From: Agathobaculum hominis
Lineage (GTDB): Bacteria > Bacillota > Clostridia > Oscillospirales > Butyricicoccaceae
DNA: 64,000 nucleotides
Assembly (NCBI RefSeq): GCF_014288055.1
Contig: NZ_JACOPK010000006.1
Coordinates: 62,001-126,000 of the forward strand
Direction of reading: 5' to 3'
Positions 18,494 to 26,835 of this stretch are shown here, in pieces. The position numbers and the translations under genes were made by a program. Every line of letters begins with the position of its first letter. Within the stretch, counting starts at the first letter, position 1. The notes beneath the pieces were generated by a model, which saw only the letters and a list, made by a program, of their open reading frames with translations, was not told the origin of the DNA and made no database searches.

Positions 18494-18595
18494 AATAAAA
18501 ATTGCCTGTCCGAGACAAAGCAATTTATCATTTCATTTCTATTTCCAAAACAGCCCTCCGCACAGTATCGCACTGTGCGGAGGGCTGTTTTCAGC
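18494..18595 (+). ncRNA. Candidate small RNA next to the phage-like module
   Basis: Predicted from a promoter, about 100 nt of non-coding sequence, and a 19-bp terminator stem. The interior can fold as AATTGC/GCAATT enclosing GTC/GAC, or alternatively as GGACA/TGTCC. It resembles no RNA family I know. The terminator overlaps the 3' end of the convergent coiled-coil gene, so the RNA could also act in antisense there. Confidence 0.35.
18547..18591. terminator. Bidirectional terminator ending the phage-like operon
   Basis: A perfect 19-bp stem (AAAACAGCCCTCCGCACAG with its complement) has a 7-nt loop and T-runs on both strands. Its edge coincides with the stop codon of the minus-strand coiled-coil gene. 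Confidence 0.85.
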
Positions 18596-19568
18596 CGGAA
18601 TAACCGGCCTTCCATCTCTGGAGGGCGAGACTTGCATTTTTATAGCTGACGTCTGCGGTCGGCGTGCCGGCCGGGACGCCGAGCACAGCTGCATCCGCCT
18701 TCTGCACATAGCCGGTGGTCTTCCAGCGCGCGAGCGCGCGCTCATATGCCTCCGCCTCGGCGGCATTGCGCAGCCTTGTGAGGGCGGCGTTCTGCTCGAC
18801 GCGGGCGTTTTCGGCGTTCAGCTCATAATTCCGGTAGGCGAGCGTCGGCGTGCCGTCGAGAAAACCGGTGAGACCGGCCATGGACAGGCTGTAATCACGC
18901 TCGGCGTTATACTGGCTGAGCAGGGTCTGCGCCTGCGACAGGGCAGCGCTTTCCGCAGCGCTCTCGTAGCCGCTCTGTGCACTCGCTTCACTGGCCGCCG
19001 CGGCGGTCTCGGCGGCGGAACGGGCGGCGAGACGGCTCTGAGAGAGCGAATTCAGATCACCGCGGAACTGGTTGTCGACCGCGATGCGGCTGCTTTCCGC
19101 CATGCCGCTTGTCGCGGCACCGGTCTTTGCGCTCATGTTCAGACCGAGCAGCGCGAGCTTTTCCTCGTTGCGCAGCGCGGACTGACGGGCGCTGATGCCG
19201 GCCTGACGCACCGCAGAGGCGTAGTCGCTGTCGATGGAGGACAGATTTGCATCGAGCTGCTGGCGGATGCGGGTCCGCGCGGCCTCAAAGCGCTCGAGAC
19301 GCGCCTTTTCGGCCGCATCATACAGCGAGCTGACGCGCTCGGCGTTCTCCTGCGCCGCTTTGGAGGCAGAGGAGGCGGACGCGACATAGTACGGGCGGTA
19401 GCCCTTTGTCCAGGTCGAAACCGCGCTGTTGTCCGCGACCCTGCCGGTCAGACCCTCTGCGTCGATCTTGTTCTGTCGCTCGGCGAGCAGGCGGTCGCGT
19501 TCGGCCTTGCTCGTCGAGTTGGCGATGGCTTCGGAATAGTCGAAGTTATCGCGGTAATTTTTGGCCAT
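18591..19568 (-). CDS. Phage-like Ala-rich coiled-coil protein, possible internal/ejection protein
   Basis: Last gene of the capsid module. The 325 residues are rich in Ala, Ser, Glu, Arg and Gln, with almost no prolines between about 60 and 230, and should form long helices or coiled coils. The end (about 280-325, KADAAVLGVPAGTPTADVSYK) is less helical. No enzymatic motif and no signal peptide. In short-tailed phages, helical virion proteins injected with the DNA follow the tail genes, so an ejection or internal protein is a reasonable inference, but I do not recognise the family. The start has AAAGGAG 7 nt upstream. Confidence 0.6.
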   Translation of the reverse strand: MAKNYRDNFDYSEAIANSTSKAERDRLLAERQNKIDAEGLTGRVADNSAVSTWTKGYRPYYVASASSASKAAQENAERVSSLYDAAEKARLERFEAARTRIRQQLDANLSSIDSDYASAVRQAGISARQSALRNEEKLALLGLNMSAKTGAATSGMAESSRIAVDNQFRGDLNSLSQSRLAARSAAETAAAASEASAQSGYESAAESAALSQAQTLLSQYNAERDYSLSMAGLTGFLDGTPTLAYRNYELNAENARVEQNAALTRLRNAAEAEAYERALARWKTTGYVQKADAAVLGVPAGTPTADVSYKNASLALQRWKAGYSG

Positions 19569-19595
19569 AGTTTACTCCTTTCCTTGAGGCAATAC

Positions 19596-19635
19596 CGCAA
19601 AGCGCCGCAGCTTTTTTATTGTGCGGTGCTGCCTC
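19596..19635 (+). repeat. Short dispersed repeat, copy 2
   Basis: Nearly identical to 2788-2827 (GCAAAGCGCCGCAGCTTT then TGTGCGGTG-TGCCT). Here it lies between two genes of the phage-like operon and touches the nozzle gene's stop codon. Outer GGCA/TGCC and ACCGCA/TGCGGT pairings make a hairpin. Confidence 0.65.
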
Positions 19636-21448
19636 AGATGCTCCCGTTTTCCGTCCATCGCAGCGTGAGCACGAGCAGTCCGAACGGCTCGCCCGCGCGG
19701 TCGTTGCCGATGCGCAGGGTGAACAGCGGCCGGTGATGACGGCGTCGTCGGCTGCGCCAGCTGACCGCGCCCGGCATGCAGCGGAAGGACAGCCGCGCGA
19801 AATCCCAGCCGCGAAAGGCGAAAAGGTCGAGATTTCGCGAAATGCGGAAGGTTTCGCCGCCCTCATCCGTAAAGCAGAGCGCTGCGCTCGAGCGCGTGTA
19901 CGGCATGAGTGTCGGGATGATGTCGCGGATTGTCTTGTACCGCGTCCAGTCGGAGAGCGAGAGCGTCGGCGTGCACCAGTAGGCGTCGATCGCCTCGCCG
20001 TCATCCGTGTAGGCGTCTGCATCCTCGGGAAGCGAAAAGCGGCACAGCCTGCCGTCGTTAGTCCCGAACCACAGACGGCCGCCGAGCACCGCGAGGCACT
20101 GTGCCGGGACATTCGTCCAGAAGAACCACGCCGGATAGCCGTCCTCCTCGTTCAGATGGCCGTCCGCGATGTAGACGTTTCCGCCCAGCGCGAGGTAGTA
20201 GCGCCCCTCGAATACCACCGCACAGGCGTTTTCCATCGCCTTTTCCTGTACAAGGCGCGGGCGGACGGATTCCGAGATCGAACGGATGGTGTTCTGCTCC
20301 GCGACCGCCGTGCCGTAAACGCCCATCACGCCCTGCGCGGACAGGAACAGCGGCACATCGTTCAGCATGGCGAAGGTGCGCGGCGCGACAGCGCCCTCGC
20401 CGTGTGCGCCCTGCCGCAGGGTGAAGTAGGATGTGCCGTCCTCGGTCATGACGAAGGTGCGCGCGAAGCTCGTCGCCTCCTGTGCACCGCCGGTCTTGAC
20501 GATGATCTGGCTTTCGTACTGCTTGAGGTAGCCCGCGATGGCGCTCGCCTCGGTGCCCATGCGCGCAAAGCCGGTATCGGGGAAATAGGTGGGATCGTAA
20601 AGTCCGCTCTGCCAGTCGCAGTGCGGCTCGTCAGGATTGCCCGCAAGGAAAACGCGCGTGTCGTTCTTGCCGCCGTAAAGACCGGCGATGCGGCATTTGT
20701 TGATGGTGTCCGCCGCGCCCGGAACGGTCTTGCTGAAGGCAATGCTGACGTTGTCGCGTCCCTGTCCGTCAGCTGGGGCGGAGGCGAGCGCGACCGTACC
20801 GGCATCGTAATCGACGGACGCGATGGCCACCTCAGTGCCGTCGACCGCAGCGGTGAGCGGCACGCGGTCAAGCTCTCGCGCATCCAGATGAAATTCCGTG
20901 CTTTTTCCGTCTCCGACAAAGGTATTGATGCGCTTCCCGGTCAGCAGATTGACCGCCTCGAGACTCGCGCCGCCGCCCGCGGGAGGGGCGGAAACGGTGG
21001 TCGTCGGCACATAGGCGATGCTCTGCACGCGGACAGCCTCCCATGCGCCGCCCTCGCCGCGGCGGACTGCGCGGAAGTGCGCCCCGTCGAGCAGATAAAG
21101 CACGCCGTTCATGGTAAACGCCTGCGAGAACGCGCCGTTCATGTCGCGGCAGAGCATGGTCTGCTGCCCGTTCTCCTCCCGGAAATACAGGTCTGCACCG
21201 GTGTGGATGAAGGCGCCTGAACCGTCGGGAGCGGAGAAAATACCGTAGACGGGTGCGTCATAGCGCTGCTGCACCTGCCAGCCGGTGCGCTTGACGAGAA
21301 AGTCGTTCCGGTCGCACACCAGATTCTGCAGGTCGGGGGAGCGCGTCAGCGAGACCTTGGTCGGATGGGAGCGGAAGTCCGCGCCGCCGAAGCGGCTGAT
21401 GACAGTCTGGTGCTCGGTCTCGATCGAGGGAAATCGGTATCCGCGCAT
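19634..21448 (-). CDS. Phage tail hub/nozzle-like protein (podovirus gp10/gp12-type layout)
   Basis: 604 residues, beta-rich, with repeated short blade-like stretches (YGIFSAPDGSGAFIHTGADLY, FTMNGVLYLLDGAHFRAV, RLWFGTNDGRLCRFSL) suggesting a beta-propeller such as the tail nozzle of T7 (gp12) or the P22 hub (gp10). The C-terminal PLFTLRIGN and LTLRWTENGSI strands resemble the barrel that closes such proteins. This is a judgement from layout and gene position (directly after the connector), not a proven match. Start and upstream stop overlap as TGATG, so it is coupled to the connector. Confidence 0.55.
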   Translation of the reverse strand: MRGYRFPSIETEHQTVISRFGGADFRSHPTKVSLTRSPDLQNLVCDRNDFLVKRTGWQVQQRYDAPVYGIFSAPDGSGAFIHTGADLYFREENGQQTMLCRDMNGAFSQAFTMNGVLYLLDGAHFRAVRRGEGGAWEAVRVQSIAYVPTTTVSAPPAGGGASLEAVNLLTGKRINTFVGDGKSTEFHLDARELDRVPLTAAVDGTEVAIASVDYDAGTVALASAPADGQGRDNVSIAFSKTVPGAADTINKCRIAGLYGGKNDTRVFLAGNPDEPHCDWQSGLYDPTYFPDTGFARMGTEASAIAGYLKQYESQIIVKTGGAQEATSFARTFVMTEDGTSYFTLRQGAHGEGAVAPRTFAMLNDVPLFLSAQGVMGVYGTAVAEQNTIRSISESVRPRLVQEKAMENACAVVFEGRYYLALGGNVYIADGHLNEEDGYPAWFFWTNVPAQCLAVLGGRLWFGTNDGRLCRFSLPEDADAYTDDGEAIDAYWCTPTLSLSDWTRYKTIRDIIPTLMPYTRSSAALCFTDEGGETFRISRNLDLFAFRGWDFARLSFRCMPGAVSWRSRRRRHHRPLFTLRIGNDRAGEPFGLLVLTLRWTENGSI

Positions 21449-21816
21449 CAGACCATCTCCTGTACGGCGGTGAACTGGGCCGGGCAGTGCAGCAGCAGAC
21501 GCTCCGCGTATTCATCCGCCGCCCAGTTGAACTTCGCCTTGTCGTCATCCGCGCACAGCAGCGCCGCGAGACCGTAGGGCAGGCACTCGCGTGCGAGCCA
21601 TTCGGGCGCCGGGAGCTCGTCCTCGAGCGCCTCCATGCGCGGCGGCACGGAAAAGGCACTTTCGCCCTGCTGAACGCGCTCTGCGTTGATCTCGCGCAGG
21701 CTGTTTGCGATCAGCTGATTTAACGCGCCGAGGGCGAACTGCGCGTAGTATTCGCTGCTGTCCGCGCCCGCGCCCATAATCGTCATCGCTGCACGGCAGC
21801 ATTCGGTTCCGGTCAT
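21448..21816 (-). CDS. Phage head-tail connector-like protein
   Basis: 122 residues, mostly helical and acidic, beginning MTGTECCRAAMTIMGAGADSS and continuing with LGALNQLIANSLREIN. Size, helical character and position between capsid and nozzle fit the gp4/gp11-type or gp6-like connectors that bind under the portal. I chose the ATG at 21816 because AAGGAGG lies 9 nt upstream. No catalytic motif is seen. Confidence 0.55.
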   Translation of the reverse strand: MTGTECCRAAMTIMGAGADSSEYYAQFALGALNQLIANSLREINAERVQQGESAFSVPPRMEALEDELPAPEWLARECLPYGLAALLCADDDKAKFNWAADEYAERLLLHCPAQFTAVQEMV

Positions 21817-21837
21817 AAAAATTACCTCCTTCAAGGA

Positions 21838-21924
21838 TTGGGAAAAGGGCGGAGAGCGGAAAAGCTCCGCTCTCCGCAGTTTTTCGACAGTCTCCGGAGA
21901 GCGGAAAAGTTCCGCTCTCCGTTT
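21838..21924 (-). repeat. Twin hairpins between capsid and connector genes
   Basis: Two almost identical hairpins (CGGAGAGCGGAA-TTCCGCTCTCCG, and the same with one base change) are separated by a spacer that contains GACTGTCGAAAAACT, identical to the first 15 nt of hairpin-array copy 1. They lie just after the capsid stop in the direction of transcription, where a partial terminator or RNA stabiliser would favour capsid over downstream genes. Confidence 0.7.
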
Positions 21925-21935
21925 TCACAGCCGGC

Positions 21936-22967
21936 TCAGCCCTCCGCGACAGCGGACGGGTACTTGCCGCTCTCGGTCATGATCGCACGGATCTTGCAGC
22001 CGGTCTCGGCGGTCAGCGAAGTACCCGCAACGTAGTCCTTCGCGGAGTCGGAGTAGCGCGGGTCCGAGCCGTCGAGCGTGTAGCGGATGCTGCCCGAGCC
22101 GGTGATCCTGCCGCCGGAGACAGTCGGCGCGGCAGAGACCATGCCGGCCGCGACGAGCGCGTACACGCCGCCGCACTTCGCGCCGAGAACATAGGCGTCA
22201 TAGTAGTGGCGGCCCTCGATGAGTGCGCCGGATACGCCGACCGGGTCCTCATGCACCTTTGCGTCCGCGATCTTGTACGGCATGAGCACCGCGTCCTTGT
22301 GCGCGACGAGGAAGTAGACGCCCTCCGGCAGGTAGCTCTTCGGCACGCGCACGACGTTCATGCCGAATACCTCGCCGCATACGCCCTTGGCGATCGACTG
22401 ACGCGCGAGCACATCCACGCCGGAGAACTCGTCCGAGGTGCACACGAGCTTGTACATCTCGCTGGTCAGGTACAGATAGCGGTTGTCGTCCGGGACGAGC
22501 GCATCATCGAGCGCCTGAGAGGCGTCCGCGATCTTGCTGATGATGTCGGCGCGGGTCGGCTTTTCGCTCTCCGCAATCGTGCCTGCCATGGTCACGAAGC
22601 GCTTGAAGGCGTACTTGTCGGCGGACGGGGTGGACTTCTCGCTCAGCTGGAGGCGCAGCATGTCAGCGGCGTTCTTGACGAGGTTCTGGTCGAGGTTGTT
22701 GCCCTTGTCGATGGTGAGGGTAAACGCCTTGTCCTGCGTCATGGTCAGCTCCTGCACGACGTCCTGCATCTCGGTGACGGCGCCGTAGCGGCCGAGGCCG
22801 CCGTCGCGGTCATAATCGACCTCCTCGACGGTGATCGGGGTGTAGACCTTGAGCGTCTTGACGCCGGTCAGGTCGAACGTCTCGGCGGTCTTGCCCTTGA
22901 TGAAGGACGAGCGGGTGAAAACCTCTGCGATCTGGTCGGAATACTTGCTTGCAAGATTGATTGCCAT
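21936..22967 (-). CDS. Phage major capsid protein with a C-terminal surface domain
   Basis: HK97-type major capsid candidate, 343 residues. The N-terminal arm and E-loop region (about 1-110, including VEEVDYDRDGGLGRYG and TMTQDKAFTLTIDKGN), the spine helix and A-domain (about 120-265, including LYLTSEMYKLV, VFGMNVVRVPKSYLPEGVYF and GRHYYDAYVLGAKCGGVYAL) are as in many Firmicute phages. From about 280 a separate small domain follows: SIRYTLDGSDPRYSDSAK, then GCKIRAIMTESGKYPS, the signature of the chitobiase/hexosaminidase C-terminal (CHB_HEX_C) beta-sandwich. It probably decorates the particle. Strong AAAGGAG site; no protease gene is present. Confidence 0.85.
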   Translation of the reverse strand: MAINLASKYSDQIAEVFTRSSFIKGKTAETFDLTGVKTLKVYTPITVEEVDYDRDGGLGRYGAVTEMQDVVQELTMTQDKAFTLTIDKGNNLDQNLVKNAADMLRLQLSEKSTPSADKYAFKRFVTMAGTIAESEKPTRADIISKIADASQALDDALVPDDNRYLYLTSEMYKLVCTSDEFSGVDVLARQSIAKGVCGEVFGMNVVRVPKSYLPEGVYFLVAHKDAVLMPYKIADAKVHEDPVGVSGALIEGRHYYDAYVLGAKCGGVYALVAAGMVSAAPTVSGGRITGSGSIRYTLDGSDPRYSDSAKDYVAGTSLTAETGCKIRAIMTESGKYPSAVAEG

Positions 22968-23014
22968 AGATAAAGTCTCCTTTTATGAATCGGTGGTGGA
23001 TGTTCAGCGGCGTG

Positions 23015-23494
23015 TTATCTGCCGAGCAGGGCGAGCGTTACCGGGTCGATGCCGGCCGGTTCGCCGTCGGTCTGCGCGGTGCCGACCGCAGCGCGGCGGT
23101 TGCGGCGGTTCATCTCGAGTGCGGCGAGCTCGTCGCGCAGCTCCGCGATCTCCCACTTGCGGTAGGCGGAGACGAGCGAGCCCTCCTGCTGCGCCCATTC
23201 CCAGACCTGCTGCGGAATGTCCTCGGGGCGTACATCCGGGTATTCCTCGACAAAGGCCGCATAGATCTGGCCGTTCGGCAGGGCGTTCGCCGCGCGGTTG
23301 CGGCGCACATAGGCGTTGTGTCTGGAAAGACCCTGCGCCGCCGCCTCGATCAGCTCGTCGAGCGTCAGCTCATGGATCTCGCCGTCCGCCTCGACCGGAT
23401 AGGTCGTCTCGGCGGACTGCACCGGCGCTTTCGCCGCCGCGAACGGGTCGAGCGGCATGGTGTTTTCCGGGTTACGGTTGTTCGGTTCCTGCAT
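23015..23494 (-). CDS. Phage scaffolding-like protein
   Basis: 159 residues, acidic and helix-rich, with a low-complexity start (QEPNNRNPENTMP) and a predicted coiled coil around RKWEIAELRDELAALEMNRRN. Position between portal and capsid, size and composition match internal scaffolds. The start is the ATG at 23494 with AAGGAGG upstream, overlapping the end of the portal gene by 23 nt. No protease gene lies nearby, so the scaffold would be released whole (P22-like) or cut by a host enzyme. Confidence 0.65.
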   Translation of the reverse strand: MQEPNNRNPENTMPLDPFAAAKAPVQSAETTYPVEADGEIHELTLDELIEAAAQGLSRHNAYVRRNRAANALPNGQIYAAFVEEYPDVRPEDIPQQVWEWAQQEGSLVSAYRKWEIAELRDELAALEMNRRNRRAAVGTAQTDGEPAGIDPVTLALLGR

Positions 23495-25028
23495 TTGCTG
23501 TTTCCTCCTTCTGGGTCTGTCGCTGCATGCGGAGCGCGTGCAGCAGGTCGTGTTTGCCGCGTACCTGATAATCGGGCACGTTCTCGAGATAAACGAGCGG
23601 GTCGGAGATGACGCCGCTTTCGAGCAGATGGTCGCTGGTCGTGGTCTGCATGATCTCGGACCAGTAGCTTGCCGCGCCGACATCCACCTGAAGGCGCATA
23701 TCCTGTCCGGCGAGGGTCGAGAAGTCAAAGCTCTGCCTGTCCGGCTCGCCGCCGTCCTCATCGGGCAGCACGAGCGTGCGCACGCCGTAGTGCACGCCCA
23801 TCATGTCGAGAAAAATGCGCGCCCAGTCCTCGGTGAAGCGGTAGAACTCCATTTTTGTCAGCTCGAGCGGCGCGGCGGTCGCACTCTGCACTGCGATGAT
23901 CGCGGAGGTGTTGTCCGGGCGCACCGTGCCGAGCGAGGCCTCGCTCGCGCCCATCAGCTCCATCGTGTCGGTCATCATCTGCCGGAGCAGCTGCAATACC
24001 TGCGCGGAGATGTCGGGCGCGCGGAATGCCGCCGCGATGGCCTCGTTCGGGTTGCCGCGCATGGCGATGGCCTTGCCGACGTCGTTCGACCAGCCGTTCG
24101 GGAAACGGGTCATATCGTAGACGATCTTCGGGAACGCCACCTGCTTGATGCACTGCACGTACATGGAATACAGCTTGTTGATGGCGATCTGGTTCGGAAT
24201 GGCCTCGGTCAGCGGACTTTCGCCGTGGCACGAGCCGCGCACGCGGTTCCAGCACAGGTGCGTCACCGGATACAGACGATAGGGGAGCACCTTTTCACGC
24301 ATCACGGTCGCGTTCCGCACGGTCTTGCAGAACGCGATGCCGCCCTCGACCCGGCGCATATGCAGCAGCACGGTCACGCGCTCCTCGCCGCCGTTCACGC
24401 GCCAGCGATGGTATTCGCCCGCATCATCGGCGCGGATGGCGCTGATCTCATCCTCGGAGATGCCGTTTTCCCTCGCCTCGCGCCGTACCTCATCTATATC
24501 GCGCCGCATGGCGATGATGATGTACGGCTGGCGCTGCACCTCGTCGCAGGCCGGGTTGCCGAAGCAGATGTTGGTCGAGTCGATGAGATCGACGGCAATA
24601 TCGCCCTTGACGGCCTGACCGGTCTCGAGCGCCGGATCAAAATGAACGTAGAAGCAGGCGTCTCCGTCTACGCAGGCGTTCTTGAGCAGCGGCCGGCCGA
24701 GCGCCTTGACGCCCGAGCGCTCGATGGCGGAGGCGAAGGCGCGCTCGAGCACATGGGCGGTACGGCGGCCCTCGCCGTTCATCTCGAACGGCGTGACGCG
24801 CACGGCCACATCATCCGACACGAGCATCGCCACGAACAGATTGACGCAGCGGCGCAGCACATTGAAGATCAGCGGATCGAGCGACTGTACGCGCAGCCCC
24901 TCCCACTGCCTGCCGAGATAGAAGGCCTCGTTGCGGCGCACACGGTCGTACAGACCGATGGAGCGCTTGTAATCGCGATCGCGCTCATATCTGCGCCAGA
25001 CCTCCGCAGGGGAACGGTCAAACTGCAT
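23472..25028 (-). CDS. Phage portal protein
   Basis: Dodecameric DNA gate of the capsid vertex, expected from position and fold. The 518 residues are helical with the features of Firmicute podovirus/siphovirus portals: YDRVRRNEAFYLGRQWEG near the N-terminus, PLIFNVLRRCVNLFVAML, then HLCWNRVRGSCHGESPLTEA with IPNQIAINKLYS, and the long crown/stem helix region with SEASLGTVRPDN. Length is typical. Its ribosome site (GGAGGAGG) lies inside the end of the small membrane protein gene and overlaps it by 11 nt. Confidence 0.85.
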   Translation of the reverse strand: MQFDRSPAEVWRRYERDRDYKRSIGLYDRVRRNEAFYLGRQWEGLRVQSLDPLIFNVLRRCVNLFVAMLVSDDVAVRVTPFEMNGEGRRTAHVLERAFASAIERSGVKALGRPLLKNACVDGDACFYVHFDPALETGQAVKGDIAVDLIDSTNICFGNPACDEVQRQPYIIIAMRRDIDEVRREARENGISEDEISAIRADDAGEYHRWRVNGGEERVTVLLHMRRVEGGIAFCKTVRNATVMREKVLPYRLYPVTHLCWNRVRGSCHGESPLTEAIPNQIAINKLYSMYVQCIKQVAFPKIVYDMTRFPNGWSNDVGKAIAMRGNPNEAIAAAFRAPDISAQVLQLLRQMMTDTMELMGASEASLGTVRPDNTSAIIAVQSATAAPLELTKMEFYRFTEDWARIFLDMMGVHYGVRTLVLPDEDGGEPDRQSFDFSTLAGQDMRLQVDVGAASYWSEIMQTTTSDHLLESGVISDPLVYLENVPDYQVRGKHDLLHALRMQRQTQKEETANAGTEQP

Positions 25029-25212
25029 TTTCTTCCTCCTCCTCCCGGCCGTAGGCCATCAGCGCCGCAATATCGCGGCTGAGCGCGTCATCGGGCGCGG
25101 CTTCCGCCGTGTTTTCGCGCGGCAGGCGCCGCGGCAGCGAAAGACCGCCCGACACCACCGCGCCGGTCAGCACGAGAAGGGCTGACGCGAGCGCATAGCA
25201 TAAAACTTCCAT
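25018..25212 (-). CDS. Small single-span membrane protein inside the capsid operon
   Basis: 64 residues. Residues 2-28 (EVLCYALASALLVLTGAVVSGGLSL, shown here only in part as its core ALASALLVLTGAVV) form one hydrophobic helix; the rest is short, charged and ends in GREEEEENAV. The ATG at 25212 is set by AAGGAGG 6 nt upstream. It lies between terminase and portal, where a membrane protein is unusual. It could be a holin-like or membrane-tethering factor, or a small virion protein; I cannot assign it. Confidence 0.55.
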   Translation of the reverse strand: MEVLCYALASALLVLTGAVVSGGLSLPRRLPRENTAEAAPDDALSRDIAALMAYGREEEEENAV

Positions 25213-25226
25213 GAAAAACCTCCTTG

Positions 25227-26525
25227 TCAAAAGCGCAGGAACTCTCCTACCTCGCAGTCATACGCTGTCGGGACGCTCGGGGCAGGCGGCTCGAAAACGG
25301 TCGCCGCGTAGCCGCGCAGTGCATCGGGTGCATGCGTCAGCTCGTGCGGCGTGTTCGCCGTGTCGGACGGATTGCGCCTGTCGTGCTGCAAAGCCGGCAG
25401 CGTGCGGATGAGATTGCGGCAGGTATTGAAGATCGTGAGCCGGGGCCGGGGCTCGCCGTCCATGTCGCGCCGCGGCGCGAGCAGCTCATGCAGCGCAAGC
25501 CAGCCGGCTACGCGCTCGTTGCTCGACTTCTCGAAGCTGAGGCCGCAGTCTGCGAACAGCTCGACCGCGCTCCTGCCGGTCTCCTGCCGCCGGTTCCACA
25601 GGTCGGGCGGCGCGAGCCGAACATCGATCTGTTCTCCGGACGCCTCGCAGGAGAGAATGCGCGCGGCGGCTTCAGAGATAATCAAACCCGGTTCATATAA
25701 CTCTCTGTATACCACGCTGCGCCCGTCCGGACTCTGTGCGATCCACAGCGCCGCAAGCATATCCAGACCGTAGTCGATCGTCAGATAGCGCCGCCATTCG
25801 CGCGGGATCTCGTGCGGCGGCACGATATGCAGGGCGGGGGAGAACTCGGAGAAATACCGTCCCTCATCCAGCTCCCACACGCCGTCGAGCAGCGCGCGCC
25901 TGTCGTGCACGGAGAGCAGACGCAGCCGCTTTTCGTACCCGGCATCGGCCCTGCACAGAAACGGATTGTCCGCGAGCCGCGCCGGGAGGAAAAGCCGCGT
26001 TTCGCCGTCGAACGCATGCACCTCGTCGGGCGGCATCGGATCGATGTAGCGGCTCTTGACCCACTGATGGCCGATGCCGCCGGGATTTGTGGTCGATTTG
26101 ACCTGCTTGGGATACGGATTTGCGCCGCGGATGCGCGAGATGAGATAGGTGAACTGGCTTTCGGTGAAATGCGTCAGCTCGTCGAACCGGATCACATCGT
26201 ACTCGGCGCTCTGGTATTTGGTCACGTCGCTTTCCGCGTCGCAGTAGCCGAACTCAAGCGTCGAGCCGTTGATGAAATCCCAGCGGTGCTCGCTGACCTT
26301 GTAGCTCGCGACGCTCTGCGGATAGAGCCGCATGGCCGCCGGAACGAGCGAGCGCTCGAGCTCAGGCATGGTGCGGCGCAGCATGAGCTGCCGCGAGCCG
26401 GGATAAACGACCGCGAAACGCAGCGCATCGAGCAGCTGACCATGGCTCTTGCCGCCGCCTGCCGCGCCGCCGAACAGCGTTTCAAACGCCTCCGACCGCA
26501 TGAATGCGGCCTGTCTCGGCGTCAC
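25227..26525 (-). CDS. Phage terminase large subunit
   Basis: Packaging ATPase and nuclease. In 432 residues the ATPase part has Walker A GGAAGGGKS at 19-27, Walker B VIRFDE at 111-116 and the coupling motif STTNPGG near 145. The RNase-H-like nuclease part carries Asp251 in TIDYGLD, a middle acidic residue region, and a final Asp in THAPDALRGY. Length is normal and both activities look intact. It starts with GTG, overlapping the small terminase stop (GTGA). Confidence 0.92.
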   Translation of the reverse strand: MTPRQAAFMRSEAFETLFGGAAGGGKSHGQLLDALRFAVVYPGSRQLMLRRTMPELERSLVPAAMRLYPQSVASYKVSEHRWDFINGSTLEFGYCDAESDVTKYQSAEYDVIRFDELTHFTESQFTYLISRIRGANPYPKQVKSTTNPGGIGHQWVKSRYIDPMPPDEVHAFDGETRLFLPARLADNPFLCRADAGYEKRLRLLSVHDRRALLDGVWELDEGRYFSEFSPALHIVPPHEIPREWRRYLTIDYGLDMLAALWIAQSPDGRSVVYRELYEPGLIISEAAARILSCEASGEQIDVRLAPPDLWNRRQETGRSAVELFADCGLSFEKSSNERVAGWLALHELLAPRRDMDGEPRPRLTIFNTCRNLIRTLPALQHDRRNPSDTANTPHELTHAPDALRGYAATVFEPPAPSVPTAYDCEVGEFLRF

Positions 26526-26731
26526 GCGGAATTCGCAGCCTCGTCCACCACGCGGAATACGATCTCGATCGGCGCCTTGTCCTGCTCCTCGCCGAGCATC
26601 ACGCCCTTTCCGACCGTCCGGTCGAGGATTTCCTTGATCGCGCTCAGACGGCTGTTCGCCGGAGCCTCCGAGTCGTCCGCGATCTCGTACAGCATCCGGA
26701 TCAGTTCGTCCGGATCGCTTTTTTTCTGCAC
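26522..26731 (-). CDS. Phage terminase small subunit-like protein
   Basis: First gene of the capsid operon. I favour the GTG at 26731 as start (69 residues) because GGAGGTGG lies 8-10 nt upstream and the promoter mapped at 26807-26835 would start transcription about 70 nt before it. An in-frame ATG at 26806 would give 94 residues but touches the -10 box and would not be on that transcript. The protein is small and helical (DPDELIRMLYEIADDSEAPANSRLSAIKEILDRTVGK), as in DNA-recognition subunits. It overlaps the large terminase by 4 nt. Confidence 0.6.
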   Translation of the reverse strand: MQKKSDPDELIRMLYEIADDSEAPANSRLSAIKEILDRTVGKGVMLGEEQDKAPIEIVFRVVDEAANSA

Positions 26732-26806
26732 AATATCAACCACCTCCAGAAGAAAATGAATTCGGGAGAAGCCGGTCTGCCGTTCCGGCGTCTTCCTGTG
26801 AGTCAT

Positions 26807-26835
26807 AGAATAGGAGCGGAGCGCGGATTTGTCAA
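26807..26835 (-). promoter_or_regulatory. Promoter of the phage-like capsid operon
   Basis: On the minus strand a perfect -35 TTGACA (26830-26835) is followed after exactly 17 nt by TATTCT (26807-26812). Transcription should begin near 26800. This is a strong promoter that would need repression. Confidence 0.75.
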
